From Strigamia acuminata (Eukaryota > Arthropoda > Chilopoda > Geophilomorpha > Linotaeniidae), in NCBI GenBank assembly GCA_949358305.1, contig OX442315.1, positions 1,240,001-1,304,000 of the forward strand: a DNA stretch of 64,000 nt. The letters run 5' to 3'. Below the pieces are notes generated by a model. That model had not been told where the DNA came from. It was given only the letters and a program-made list of their open reading frames with translations, and ran no database searches. The first letter of the stretch is position 1. Each line of letters opens with the position of its first letter. Positions 33,063 through 42,750 of the stretch are shown piece by piece. Position numbers and translations under genes: made by a program.

Positions 33063-33228
33063 GGTCTTCAGCTTTCGTTGAGACCTCCTGGCTCGTGGAT
33101 CTAGGTCAGGTCCCATCTGGTAATTGTAAATGCTACGTTTATTTAATTGTGTCACTTGTTTTAGCGTATTGTTTAATTTTCGTTTAGAGGCTTGACCAAC
33201 CTCTACCATCCTTGTTTTATGTTCAATA

Positions 33229-33774
33229 GTGAGTTTGCGGTTGCCAATTGTTCCTTATAGTTATGAGTTACAAGCTCATAATTATAAAAATGGACTTATA
33301 ACATAACGTAACTCCTCAACTTTTACACTATTTTGTACAATAAGGGAGCCAATTAGATCGCTTAACACTATTTGAAGCTCCTCCCACTATTGCAAATGGC
33401 GCTGATAGTGTTGATGGAAATTCAAAATGGCTGCCTGGCGTGTTTCAACATTCAGCCTCAATCACAATTTCTTTCTGCCATCGAAGGATAGAAACTACTA
33501 AAATCATTCCAGGTAAGCAAATAAATAAACTGGAAGACAATTTTATGTCTGAAAAATGTCAAATTAGTAAAATTACAGATTTTCATTTTCTTTTGCATAT
33601 GGATTTGTTCTACCATTACATGCAAGGGATTTGTACAGTTCACATGGTATTTATAAGTATAATATATAAATATATATGTTGTACCGCAAGTGCCTAATCC
33701 AAGAGAGAATTATAATTATAATTATGAGCTTGTAACTCATAATTATAAGGAACAATTAGCAACCGCAAACTCAC
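33229..33774. mobile_element. MITE with 59-bp terminal inverted repeats, TA target site
   Basis: Left end GTGAGTTTGCGGTTGCCAAT (33229 on) and right end (to 33774) are inverted repeats matching at about 57 of 59 bases. TA flanks both sides (33227-33228, 33775-33776), as for Tc1/mariner-type elements. Each repeat itself contains a dyad TTATGAG-TTACAAG-CTCATAA. No transposase frame is present in the 546 bp. Confidence 0.88.
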
Positions 33775-33776
33775 TA

Positions 33777-34400
33777 ATATGTTTTCGTTTATGATTTGTC
33801 CCGGGTCTGTTACGCTCAGACTCGGTGAATTGTTTGTTCATTTGGATAAAGTTTAAATGTTTGGGTGTCTGTAACTTTCTTATCTAGAGGGGCGATGTTC
33901 TGAAATTTGGTGTGGTGGTGGAGGAGGGGCCAAGGAACTTGCAAAAGAAGTTTGGGTATTTTCCTGTGCTTGGTTTTTGCGCAATTTTAATTCGAAGTTT
34001 GGAGTCTAGGCGCAGACCTAATTCCTAACTTTTAAACTCCTTTTTCAGGCATTTCTGCATACTTTTGGCCCTTCTACCATACATATTCGGAATCAGCTCG
34101 CTGAGACAAACAAGATGAGCTTATGTTTTTTAACAGACATCAATATTAGCATTATGCCCAATTTTTAGGCATTGTCTTATTTTTCGGCCAATTGTCATAG
34201 TCATTTGTCCTGACTCCTAATTTGTTTAAGAAGTTTTTCAATTTTTAAAGTTTAAATTTAAAAATGCATTGGAATGGTTCGAAATAAGCTATTCAATATT
34301 CAGAATGGCGTCTACATCTAACATAATTGTATGTAAACTTGTAAAGCTTTTGTATTGTGAAACCCCCGTGCCTGGAAAGAGAGTCACTGAGCCTGGCATT
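33777..34400. other. No gene seen
   Basis: A TTTTGCGCAATTTTAATTCG-type AT-rich stretch without a convincing frame. The last part (34260-34400) lies just past the exon end of the left copy of the inverted pair and may be its intron or 3' flank. Confidence 0.3.
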
Positions 34401-34402
34401 AT

Positions 34403-34789
34403 CGTGGTAGATGGCCCCCCAAACCTCTGGTTAGTTGAAGCCAAAATAAGACAAGTATGGAATAGCTGCCCACCAACGCAAATTCTTGTCCAACTTTTCT
34501 GACCACTCAGTTGAGCACCGATGCCAAAGCAAATGGCTGAGAAGACAAGCTCTTAGTGACCCATCACTTTCAAGCTGAGGCTTTTTTGCGCTTCACTCCC
34601 AGGCAGCACTTCAAAAACTTGTATTTTGTCTGCGGCGATAATTCGACTTTGAAATACTCCAAACTCGCAACTGAACACGTCAAGGTGGTCTGGTAAATTG
34701 CTAACGCGGGTGTAACCCTTCATTGACGTAAATTTGATTTGGACGTAACACGCGTGACGCGAACCTCTTTCATCTATCGCTAAACTCAT
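34403..34789 (-). pseudogene. Left copy of an inverted gene pair, broken by TAA
   Basis: From the ATG at 34789 (MSLAIDERGSRHACYVQIKF) this frame matches the plus-strand copy at 37012-37398 along its full 387 bases, with no indel. Codon 79 is TAA (34553-34555) where the other copy has GAA. After it the frame continues to match. At the far end the other copy has ACG/GTAATG, a splice donor, and this one has ACG/ATAATG, so the donor is lost too. It is therefore a pseudogene copy. The product family is not recognised. Confidence 0.7.
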
Positions 34790-34927
34790 TTTGTTTGGAT
34801 CGTGTTGTAAATTTGTAAGGTAGGATTGAAGATTACCTGCAATTGCGTACGATTCCGTTAAATTGCCAAGTGTCCACCGGTTTTTACTCGTCGCTCGATG
34901 CTATAAAAGAATCGGGGTCGTTATCGA

Positions 34928-35710
34928 TTATTTCATTTTCCGTGCCGTTTTACGAGCAACCTTCTTTCTCTTTGCCTTTTTCGGTTTCGCACTCCTCTTG
35001 CTTCTTCGCTCGGTCTTTGATGGAACGTCGATTTCGTCGCAGCTTAACAAGTTGTCCTTGTTGGTGTCCAATAGTTGGACCTGATGCTCTGGGTGCTGAT
35101 GTTACGTCGGCTCATGAAGATCCAATTGCTCATTTCGTGCAGGTCCACCATTCCGTCCTTAGTTATCGTGTCCATCTCGGCCACGACTTCCTCGACCGAC
35201 GTGCTTGACGTGTTCGTTAGGCATGAGAACGGGACCGGGATATTCCCGGTCCCGGTCCCGTCCCGGTCCCGTAGCGGGGTACGGGACAGGACGGGACCAG
35301 AAATTTTTTATATTACGGGATTCGGGACGGGACGGGACCAGAAAATTCGGGACACGGGACGGAACGGGACTGGCGGACTTTCAGAAAAATAAAAAAAAAC
35401 ATAAAAAAACATAAAAAATACATAAAAAAAACATAAAAATACATTAAAAAACATAAAAATAACATAAAATAACATAAAATAACATAAAAAACATTAAAAA
35501 AAAACATAAAAAAACATTAAATACATAAAAATTTCGAGACATGGGACTGGTCGGGATCCGAAAATTTGAAATTTTCCGGATTCGGGACGGGTCGGGACCC
35601 GAAAATTTAAATTTTCGGGACTCGGGACGGGACGGGACCCGAAAATTGGTCCCGTTCTCATGCCTAGTGTCCGTGTCATACTGCGTCACATCTCGTTTAT
35701 GACGCAATTT
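34928..35710 (-). pseudogene. EF-hand-like coding remnant split by a hAT-like MITE
   Basis: Reading on the minus strand, the frame after 35711 passes the MITE (35218-35666) and, with one target copy removed, continues without a stop into VEEVVAEMDTITKDGMVDL, an EF-hand-like loop (TxTxDGxVDxxE). After a frame change near 35090-35110 a second loop, DTNKDNLLSCDE, matches the EF-hand pattern at 1, 3, 5, 9 and 12. A Lys/Arg-rich tail follows, stopping at 34928. Paired EF-hands with a basic tail recall secretory-pathway calcium binders, but the family is unassigned. The frame change could be a short intron or a lesion. Confidence 0.45.
35218..35666. mobile_element. hAT-like MITE with G/C-rich palindromic core
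   Basis: Terminal inverted repeats TAGGCATGAGAACGGGACC / GGTCCCGTTCTCATGCCTA, flanked by 8-bp near-duplicates GTGTTCGT (35210-35217) and GTGTCCGT (35667-35674). An 8-bp duplication and a TAGG start suit the hAT superfamily. The interior is GGGACGGGAC repeats flanking an (ACATAAAAAA)n-like core, with no transposase. Confidence 0.85.
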
Positions 35711-35929
35711 TCAATGATCTGCACTTCTGAAGTTACAATCAAGCTTGCACGAATTCGAGCTTCTGCAAGTGCAACTACAATACGCATAGTTGCATCCGGT
35801 TATCCCGCAGCACTGGCCGAACCGTGGCTTGAAGCAGTCTGCGCATGGAACCTTTCTTTCGCAACAGTCGGCAAACACTCGTTGAACAAGTAATAGTAAA
35901 ACGAGGACGAGGATCATATACTTGGACAT
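35711..35929 (-). CDS. Secreted cysteine-rich peptide, 72 aa
   Basis: The ATG at 35929 opens MSKYMILVLVLLLLVQRVFA, a textbook signal peptide with a cleavage site after FA. The mature part has 12 cysteines in the order CC-x5-C-x2-C-x7-CC-x4-C-x4-C-x-C-x-C-x5-C-x3-C, enough for six disulphides. The pattern does not fit a family I can name; defence peptides, protease inhibitors and venom-type peptides all look like this. The TGA at 35711 may not be the original end: the same frame continues into the EF-hand remnant, and CGA at that place would join them. A TATA box lies about 90 bases upstream. Confidence 0.6.
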   Translation of the reverse strand: MSKYMILVLVLLLLVQRVFADCCERKVPCADCFKPRFGQCCGITGCNYAYCSCTCRSSNSCKLDCNFRSADH

Positions 35930-36017
35930 GATCAAACTCTTTTCGAATGAATTAATTGTCCAACTCAGAAGTGAGCTTTTACATCTACTCAAGCTTCTAT
36001 TATTATTATATTGTTTA

Positions 36018-36025
36018 ATTTTATA
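36018..36025 (-). promoter_or_regulatory. TATA box upstream of the cysteine-rich peptide
   Basis: TATAAAAT on the minus strand, about 90 bases before the ATG at 35929. That spacing would place transcription start near 35990. Confidence 0.4.
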
Positions 36026-36535
36026 AGCTACTGTTAATGTTATTAATTGTTGCGTTGTTATCATTTATTGTTGTGTTGTTATTAAACAGAGGTTGCATCC
36101 TTGATTAAATTGCCCATCTACCCATATCCGCCATTAAGAAGATCCGTGACAATAAATCGATTGTGTTATTTGATCAACATTACTTGATTATTTTATTACA
36201 TATCATTTTATTACAACTGGCAGAAAAAACTAAATAATTTAAGTTAATTCAATAAACCTGGAACCTGGGACACGTGATTTCTAATCAAAATACCTGGGGT
36301 TGGAGTATTACGAATATTACTTTTGTACTTCACTGAATTTGGCTATATTGAATTGGTCGCGCCATTGCGGAGCGACCCTAATGAATTACAAGTACACCTA
36401 ATTCACCCAATGAACTGCATTTATTACTCTGGTTGCTAATAGCAACCGGACATAACACTTACTCATTACATATGCAGAATTTACTATGTGGTAGCAACGA
36501 CCAAAAACACAACAATTACATTGAACTGGGGTGCC
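36026..36535. other. AT-rich, no gene seen
   Basis: Only short frames. GTTGCTAATAGCAAC (about 36429-36443) is a small dyad. Confidence 0.4.
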
Positions 36536-37008
36536 GTTCCAACGGCGAATCGGCTAAGGGCGAATCTGGCCATTCGGACAAATGGCGAATTTCTATCTTA
36601 TTCCGTCCAAAAGCAGTCCCAATGGCAAATTTCTCCCAATTCGCCATTAGAAACGTATTTGGACCTTTCTAATGGCGAATTGGTAGAAATTAGCCACAGG
36701 GGTGCACATCTAGCGCGACATGAATCTGCCGCGACAAGCCGTCCCAAAAAAATGGTTTTGCACCAAAAAACCAGTAAGGTTCGGTTCGCGGGGAGTCAAG
36801 GGGGGGCGCAGCCCCCCATGTTAGCCCTTCTTAGGAATTGGAAGTCGTGGTATATGACGCCCACAGATTTGCCATTAAAAACGCAAATAACTTTTCCAAT
36901 GGCGAATTTAAATATACACGTTTCCAATGGCGAATTTTCCCAGATTCGCCATTGGAAACGTCAAAATGGCTTTTTAATGGCGAATTTTGAAAAAAAATTC
37001 GCCATTAG
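36536..37008. repeat. Cluster of GGCGAATT / AATTCGCC dyads
   Basis: AATGGCGAATTT or its complement appears many times in both orientations. A near-perfect 30-base palindrome at the right end (AATGGCGAATTTT...AAAAATTCGCCATT, 36976-37006) stops five bases before the ATG of the next frame. Another hairpin (GGGGGGGCGCAGCCCCCC) is near 36800. This may be a foldback element; no target duplication was found. Confidence 0.6.
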
Positions 37009-37011
37009 GTG

Positions 37012-37407
37012 ATGAGTTTAGCGATAAATGAAAGAGGTTCATGTCACGCGTGTTACGTCCAGCTCCAATTTACGTCAATGATGGGTCACACCCGCGTTAG
37101 TAATCTACCAAACTACCTTGACGTGTTCACTTGCGGGTTTGGAATATTTCAAAGTCGAATTGTCGCGGCAGGCAAAATACAAGTTTTTGAAGTGGTGCCT
37201 GGGACTGGTGCGCTGAGAGACCTCACCGTGCAAGTGGAGGGTCACGAAGACCTTATCTTCTCAGCCATGTGCTTTGGCTTCGGTACTGAACTGGCCGATC
37301 AGAAAAGTTGGACAAGAATTTGCGTTGGTGGGCAGCTATTCCATACTTGTCGTATTTTGGCTCCAACTAACCAGAGGTTTGGGGGACCATTCACAACGGT
37401 AATGTAA
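37012..37407 (+). CDS. Right copy of an inverted gene pair, unknown protein
   Basis: The ATG at 37012 (MSLAINERGSCHACYVQLQF) is where similarity with the left copy begins. The frame is open for 131 codons. The shared part ends at 37398, directly before GTAATG, so I read 37012-37398 as one exon (129 codons, phase 0) and the remaining codons to the TAA at 37405 as intron. The product has a mixed beta-like composition (FQSRIVAAGKIQVFEVV, SWTRICVGGQLFHTC) and no signal peptide. It is not recognised. The two copies are about 2.2 kb apart, head to head, with equal exon length. Confidence 0.5.
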   Translation: MSLAINERGSCHACYVQLQFTSMMGHTRVSNLPNYLDVFTCGFGIFQSRIVAAGKIQVFEVVPGTGALRDLTVQVEGHEDLIFSAMCFGFGTELADQKSWTRICVGGQLFHTCRILAPTNQRFGGPFTTVM

Positions 37408-37420
37408 ATTTAAAAATAAT

Positions 37421-37464
37421 AATGAAGTGAAATGAAATAAAATGAAATAAAATGAAATGAAATG
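37421..37464. repeat. (TGAAA)n-type microsatellite
   Basis: Imperfect run of AATGAAATAA / TGAAA units following the unknown exon. Confidence 0.8.
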
Positions 37465-37745
37465 TATCATTTAATTGTTTGACAAATTTTATTTTATTTT
37501 ACGATACAAAATGAGGATGTCGATGTCAAATTCATGAAGCATGTCGTGATCCTGTCTACGGTTAAAAGCTAATGTATCAAATATCTTACTTACAGAATAA
37601 TTTATACACTTGATTTAAATTGAAATATTTTGATTTAATAATACAATGATTAATACACTTAATACTATTGGTCTCGGATCCTTGCTGGCGGATACGATGT
37701 GTTACTGAATAATCACGTCAATTATTCAGTCTTACTTGTCTAGGG

Positions 37746-37775
37746 CAGGGGTCGGCAACCTGCGGCTCTTTCGAT
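37746..37775 (+). mobile_element. Terminal repeat of a hAT transposon (one end)
   Basis: CAGGGGTCGGCAACCTGCGG is the well-known start of many animal hAT elements. The matching right end was not found in the following 2 kb, so this is one end only. The satellite array just downstream may have replaced or expanded the interior. Confidence 0.5.
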
Positions 37776-37849
37776 CATCGATGTCAAGATACTTAATCCT
37801 AATCTTAATCCTAATCCTAAATTGTAACTTTTGACTCTTCCCAGGTAGC

Positions 37850-38824
37850 ACAGAGGATAGAATTGACGTAGCATCTACATAGACCGCTCTGTGTTGAATC
37901 TGCATAGACGTGTTAATATAGATGCTATGTTAAATCTATGTCAATGTTCTATCCCAATTTCAATTTAACATAGATTTAACATAGACCGCTCTATGCTGAA
38001 TCAACAGAGAGATATTGATGTTGAATCTATGTAGACCATTCTCTGTTGAATCTGTGTAGACCGTTAATATAGATACTATGTTAAATCTATGTCAATGTTC
38101 TATCCCAATTTAAATTTAACATAGATTTAACATAGACCGTTCTCTGTTGAATCTGTGTAGACCGTTAATATAGATACTATGTTAAATCTATGTCAATGTT
38201 CTATCCCAATTTAAATTTAACATAGATTTAACATAGACCGTTCTATGCTGAATCAACAGAGAGCTATTGGTGTTGAATCTATGTAGACCATTCTCTGTTG
38301 AATCTGTGTAGACCGTTAATATAGATACTATGTTAAATCTATGTCAATGTTCTATCCCAATTTAAATTTAACATAGATTTAACATAGACCGTTCTATGCT
38401 GAATCAACAGAGAGCTATTGATGTTGAATCTATGTAGACCGTTCTCTGTTGAATCTGTGTAGACCGTTAATATAGATACTATGTTAAATCTATGTCAATG
38501 TTCTATCCCAATTTAAATTTAACATAGATTTAACATAGACCGCTCTATGCTGAATCAACAGAGAGAGATTGATGTTGAATCTTTGTAGACTGCTCTCTGT
38601 TGAATCTGTGTAGACCGTTAATACAGATACTATGTTAAATCTATGTCAATGTTCTATCCCAATTTAAATTTAACATAGATTTAACATAGACTGCTCTATG
38701 CTAAATCTACAGAGACCGATTGATGTTGAATTAACATAGACCGCTCTCTGTTGAATCTGTGTAGACCGTTAATGTCGATGCTATGTTAAATCTATGTCAA
38801 TGTTCTATCCCAATTTAAATTTAA
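37850..38824. repeat. 151-bp satellite array, seven monomers
   Basis: The anchor TCAATGTTCTATCCCAATTT recurs at 37941, 38092, 38193, 38344, 38495, 38646 and 38797: spacing 151 except one interval of 101. Each monomer is built from about three related 50-base pieces (CTATGTAGACCGTT / GAATCTGTGTAGACCG), and the short interval lacks one piece. AACATAGATTT / AAATCTATGTT inverted motifs are frequent. Confidence 0.93.
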
Positions 38825-39104
38825 CAAGAATGTATTTCGTGTTTTTTTGGAGGAATTGTGCGAAATTTGATTGTTTTGGGTCATTAATCGAGGTTTAAAA
38901 CGATTTTGACTGTTTGGATTTCAATTTTTTGGAAATTTGTGGTTTTTTTTCGATTTTCTGAGTGTAAAATAGTTTAAAGTATTTATAAAGGTTAGGATTT
39001 CACGAAATGTGTGACTTTTTGGTCGGTAAATTAAAATCGATTAAAAATGATTGAAAACGTCAAAATATCGAATGAAAACTCGAATTTATAAGAAACGTCA
39101 CATG
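38825..39104. other. T-rich spacer, no gene seen
   Basis: A GATTTTGACTG / GTTTTTTTGG AT-rich stretch between the satellite and the RRM fragment. Confidence 0.4.
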
Positions 39105-39239
39105 CGCGTTCACCATGAGATCCAGCGGAAAGCGGGTGATGTTTGCGATTTTTACAAAGATGGAACCGGGGTCGTCGAATTTCTGCGTTACGAAGACACG
39201 AAGAATGCGCTGAAAATGTTGGACAATTCGAAGTTCTGA
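39105..39239 (+). pseudogene. Fragment of an SRSF1 (SF2/ASF)-like RRM2
   Basis: The frame reads ...[20 protein letters not shown], then [17 protein letters not shown] and a stop. This matches the second RRM of the SR splicing factor SRSF1 (known pattern [31 protein letters not shown]), with two residues missing after DVC. The RRM start, the first RRM and the RS tail are absent and no exon borders are visible. It is most likely a decayed, possibly processed, partial copy. Confidence 0.65.
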
Positions 39240-39603
39240 TCGCAAATCTAAGATATTATCAGCTTTGAATCAGTATTATTCGACCGTCAGTGTGATTTTT
39301 GCAAATCGCTATCCCAAATGCGACGTTTCAAAAGTAAACTTTAAAAACCACAAAAATCCCTTTTGCCGCCAACAAAACCGATGGGGAAGTTTTGAACTTG
39401 TTGATAACACGTCACGTGAATATTATGTATATGCTAATCGGTAGGAACATGGACAATTTGAATCAATTTGGACGTTTCGTACGCCAAATCAACGTTACCG
39501 TCAGAAATGTTGGCGACAATAATAAATAAATAAAAAAGCACGGTGGCTCGATACACGCATGTCTAAGATATTATCAGTTTTGAATCAATATTATTCGACT
39601 GTC
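39240..39603. repeat. Direct repeat about 315 bp apart
   Basis: TCTAAGATATTATCAGCTTTGAATCAG at 39247 recurs as a close copy at 39562 (TCTAAGATATTATCAGTTTTGAATCA), each followed by TATTATTCGAC. The sequence between is AT-rich with no frame. Confidence 0.7.
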
Positions 39604-39698
39604 GAATGTCACTTATCGAAGTGGTTGAACAAAGGACAGGAGATCGTACGAAAAAGGTTATTTGGTTTTTCGATCGTTGAACGTTAGATAATTTATAG

Positions 39699-40613
39699 TT
39701 TGTTTGCGAATTCGTCTTCGGAACTGTGGATTTTCTTTTTGGTCGCCGGGCCGGGCCAAAGCCCCGCAAAAAAACCCAAGTCCGAGAAATAGAACCCAAG
39801 TCCGGGAAGCGGGGGACACCGGGAACGGTCGCCGGGCCGGGCGGAGCGAAGGGGAACGAGGCGCGGGCATCTGAATATCGTATGCAAGATGACATTGTTG
39901 GTCTAAAGACCAATTAGTATCGATGAATATATTTGTTCTTTTCGATTTTTCCAGTCGTGTTTAGATATACAGCGTATTTTAGTTGTTATTTAATTGATTT
40001 CGATGTTACTATTCGTTTTGCGCTGTCCCGTATGTAATTCCATACTCCTGTATCCATTAGACTATGATTTGTTCTTCAATTCAATGATTTGTTCACACCT
40101 AATGTTAATTTTCGGCACCAGAGTGCCACCACCACTGTTATCCGAATCCAAGATGGCGACACACACTGCCGTGTGTGTCTTAGCTGTATTTCATCCAAAA
40201 TTGGACACAATTGTAATGTATTTATGTTATATTAAACTGCTTTTATTATTTTAAGTATTGTCGTTCATTTAGTGCACATTTCAGTGCATTTCCGTGCGCA
40301 TATAAGCGACATTAGGTCGCGCGCCTTTTCCGAAACGATACGTGTCGTATCGTTAATGTCTGTGCGGGTCGCACAGCTCCATTCACGCTTCCAATTCGGT
40401 TACAACCGATATTTCGCGCATACCTCGGCTACAGACATGTCGCCTGCGGAACTAAATAACTCGAAAGTGTCACGACGCCAGGTGCCGGGTCTCGGCATGC
40501 TCGTTCTTTTCGTCTTTTCGATTCTGTTTTGTCGCTTTATTTCGGCGATTGCACGATTGTTTCGGGGTGCTCGAGCTTTGGTATTGAACCGAACACATGA
40601 CCGCGGTCGGTGA
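39699..40613 (+). pseudogene. Open frame for a small membrane protein, split by a solo LTR
   Basis: If the solo LTR and one GACAT copy are removed, the frame 39699-39895 joins 40439-40613 without a stop. The left part is G/C-rich and codes a basic Pro/Gly-rich segment (RRAGPKPRKK). The first ATG is at 39879 (MQDD). The right part codes VPGLGMLVLFVFSILFCRF, one likely transmembrane helix, then a basic tail ending TGA at 40611. The layout resembles small tail-anchored or single-pass ER proteins, but I do not recognise it. It may be chance. Confidence 0.3.
39896..40433 (+). mobile_element. Solo LTR of the copia F family
   Basis: 538 bp from TGTTGGTCTAAAGACCAATT to CCTCGGCTACA, flanked by GACAT (39891-39895, 40434-40438). 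It is similar along its length to the F LTR, including GGCACCAGAGTGCC, CCAAGATGGCGAC, ACACACTGCCGTGTGTG and CATATAAGCG, but clearly diverged. The internal region was lost by LTR-LTR recombination. Confidence 0.92.
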
Positions 40614-42423
40614 ACGGGATGAAAGTCAATTGAATTTTCTTCGGTTCCACGTTTCGTTGCTTCACTACTAAAATTTAAAGGAGTTTCAACGATGCGGACA
40701 AAAAATGTTGAACATATATGTATACATGGCATACGTGCCAGGAGCCATTGCACTTGATTTGTCAAACTATTCCATTGTTGCTTATCGACCAGAGAAAAAA
40801 AAATTGAATTATTTTCGTCTTGGATTTAATGAAATAAAAATACTAACAACAATAAAAAATTCCCATACAAGAGATTTTTATGGCGGAAATTCACATTACA
40901 AGTGGTCATCAATTAAACCATCATAACCTAATGACAGGATCAAGGAAGACCAATGTTAACAATTTTTCGATATAAAATTTATAGTTTTGTGTGTTTGGCG
41001 ACATGGTTTTGACGTAGGATTTTGGAAAAAATAATTTAAATAAAAAATGCAAATTTTTTTGTCGGATTTTTTAATGTTGTATTCAGTTTTGTGAACGTAG
41101 GGACAGTGTTGTGCGCGATACACCTAACGTGTACCGCGGTCCCGGTGCGCGGTACACGGCACTCCCACAAAAAGTACCGCGGTCCTGGTACAGTACTGGG
41201 ACCGGGATTTGCGGTACGTCTCGCGGACCATGAGAAAACGCGCGAACACTCCATAATCTCGTGTTGTCTCGCTTTCTCCACTTTCCATTTAAATAAACCA
41301 TAAAAAACCATTAGAAAAACCGATTAAAAGTGAAAAATAATATTAAAAACCATAATAAAAACAATTAAAACTGAAAAAAAACGTTTAAAAAAACTGATTA
41401 AGATTAAAACGTTTGAAAAAAACGGGTGTGCTGCAGTGAAGCTCAGGCGCACATTGACGCCATTTTAAATCAGTTTTTAATGTTTTTAAACTTTTTTGTC
41501 AACAGGGTTTTTATTTAGTTTTGTCACGGGCAGGTTACCCACCCTTCTTTTTTGTTTATTTCCCACTTGGTTTGATCCATCTTTAGTTTTATTATTTATC
41601 CCACTTTATCTTCTCATCTAAAACCGATGATTCACCTTCTTAAATGTATGCGCCGATTCACGTCGCGCATTTCATTATTTCTAACAATTGGATTTAGTTT
41701 CTACCTTTCATCCCCTTACCCACTTATTTAGACCCGATCATATGACTCAAGTTTACCTCGTTACTGTTTTCCATCTAACAATCACTTCTCATGCTTTTCT
41801 CGACAGAGTCACATCTCTAGAGAAAGCTGGGAATGTCACTATTATTTAAACATTGCGTCTTCAACAGCGCACCTCCATTTTAACCGTAATAGCGCCGCTT
41901 TTTGCCCACCTTTTAATTCGCATGCCTGTGACATTTCTCGCCCACCTGCTTGATAATTTCTCAGTGCATACTCATTCTTTTTAAACGTAAAGACCCACAA
42001 AGTGAGATTGAGCTTGTCGAATACAAATAATGGTGTTACAGCGAGTTTAGGTTTACTTCCCGCCCGATGTCCACATTTGACGGCGGCACCAAACGAGTAA
42101 ATCTACGAACGAGCCCACTGGTTTGCGCAACATTTCCCATGCGCGCAAATTCAGATCAAATCAACCAATACATCTGGGTTGATTCGTAACAAACATGGCG
42201 AGCCTGACAGGATTCGCTCTCACCTATAAGGCATAAATGCGCGAAAAGGTTAGTTTTTTGTTTAATTATTAATCACTTTTCACATTTTTTCATGTTGAGA
42301 TAATTGGAAAGTAACGGCACTGGGCACTTAGTGTCTCAGTGCCTATTGTGTGATATTTTTGGATTCTGACGAGCTTGAATTTCTGCTGCATTGGCAAGAG
42401 TTTGAAATGAAGAAGAAGACAAG
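40614..42423. other. Repeat-rich AT stretch, no gene seen
   Basis: Includes a G/C-rich inverted-repeat patch at 41120-41225: GTACCGCGGTCC occurs twice, followed by its partial complement GGGACCGGGATTTGCGGTAC. Its style is like the core of the hAT-like MITE at 35218. CAGTGTTGTGCGCGATACACC near 41104 may be a transposon end. 41520-42000 is pyrimidine-rich. Confidence 0.4.
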
Positions 42424-42750
42424 ATGTCCGCCCTTCACGTGTTTAGCGCAAACAACACCTCGATTGCCATGCGTGACATTGACGAGCAATGCACCTGCCT
42501 TGACCAGTGTATTGGCATCAATGATAATGGAGAGGATTGCATATACACCGGGGTATCCATCTTCAACAACATCATTTTCAGACATTTTTTATGCCAAGGA
42601 CGTAAGCGGATTTTCATACAGACTCGGAATTTTTATGGAAGAATTGCGCAACATTTTCCAACAAGGCCTAAGCCCTCCAAATTCCTGAAACTGTCTAGCT
42701 TCATGGAAGAGGATCCCCGCATGGATTCATTAGGGAACAAGCCCACTTAA
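42424..42750 (+). CDS. Hypothetical frame, 108 codons
   Basis: The ATG at 42424 begins MSALHVFSANNTSIAMRDID, with a cysteine-containing middle (EQCTCLDQCIGINDNGEDC) and a basic C-terminus. There is no similarity that I recognise, and an overlapping frame on the minus strand is also open, so coding status is doubtful. Confidence 0.2.
   Translation: MSALHVFSANNTSIAMRDIDEQCTCLDQCIGINDNGEDCIYTGVSIFNNIIFRHFLCQGRKRIFIQTRNFYGRIAQHFPTRPKPSKFLKLSSFMEEDPRMDSLGNKPT

Noticed and set aside
37790-37835. TTAATCC/TAATCCTAAT run resembling a telomere repeat
   Set aside because: Only about four irregular units, and interstitial; not enough to call an interstitial telomere.
37850-38824. Regularly spaced repeats considered as a CRISPR-like array
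   Set aside because: The whole 151-bp unit is repeated without unique spacers and the window is eukaryotic; it is a satellite.
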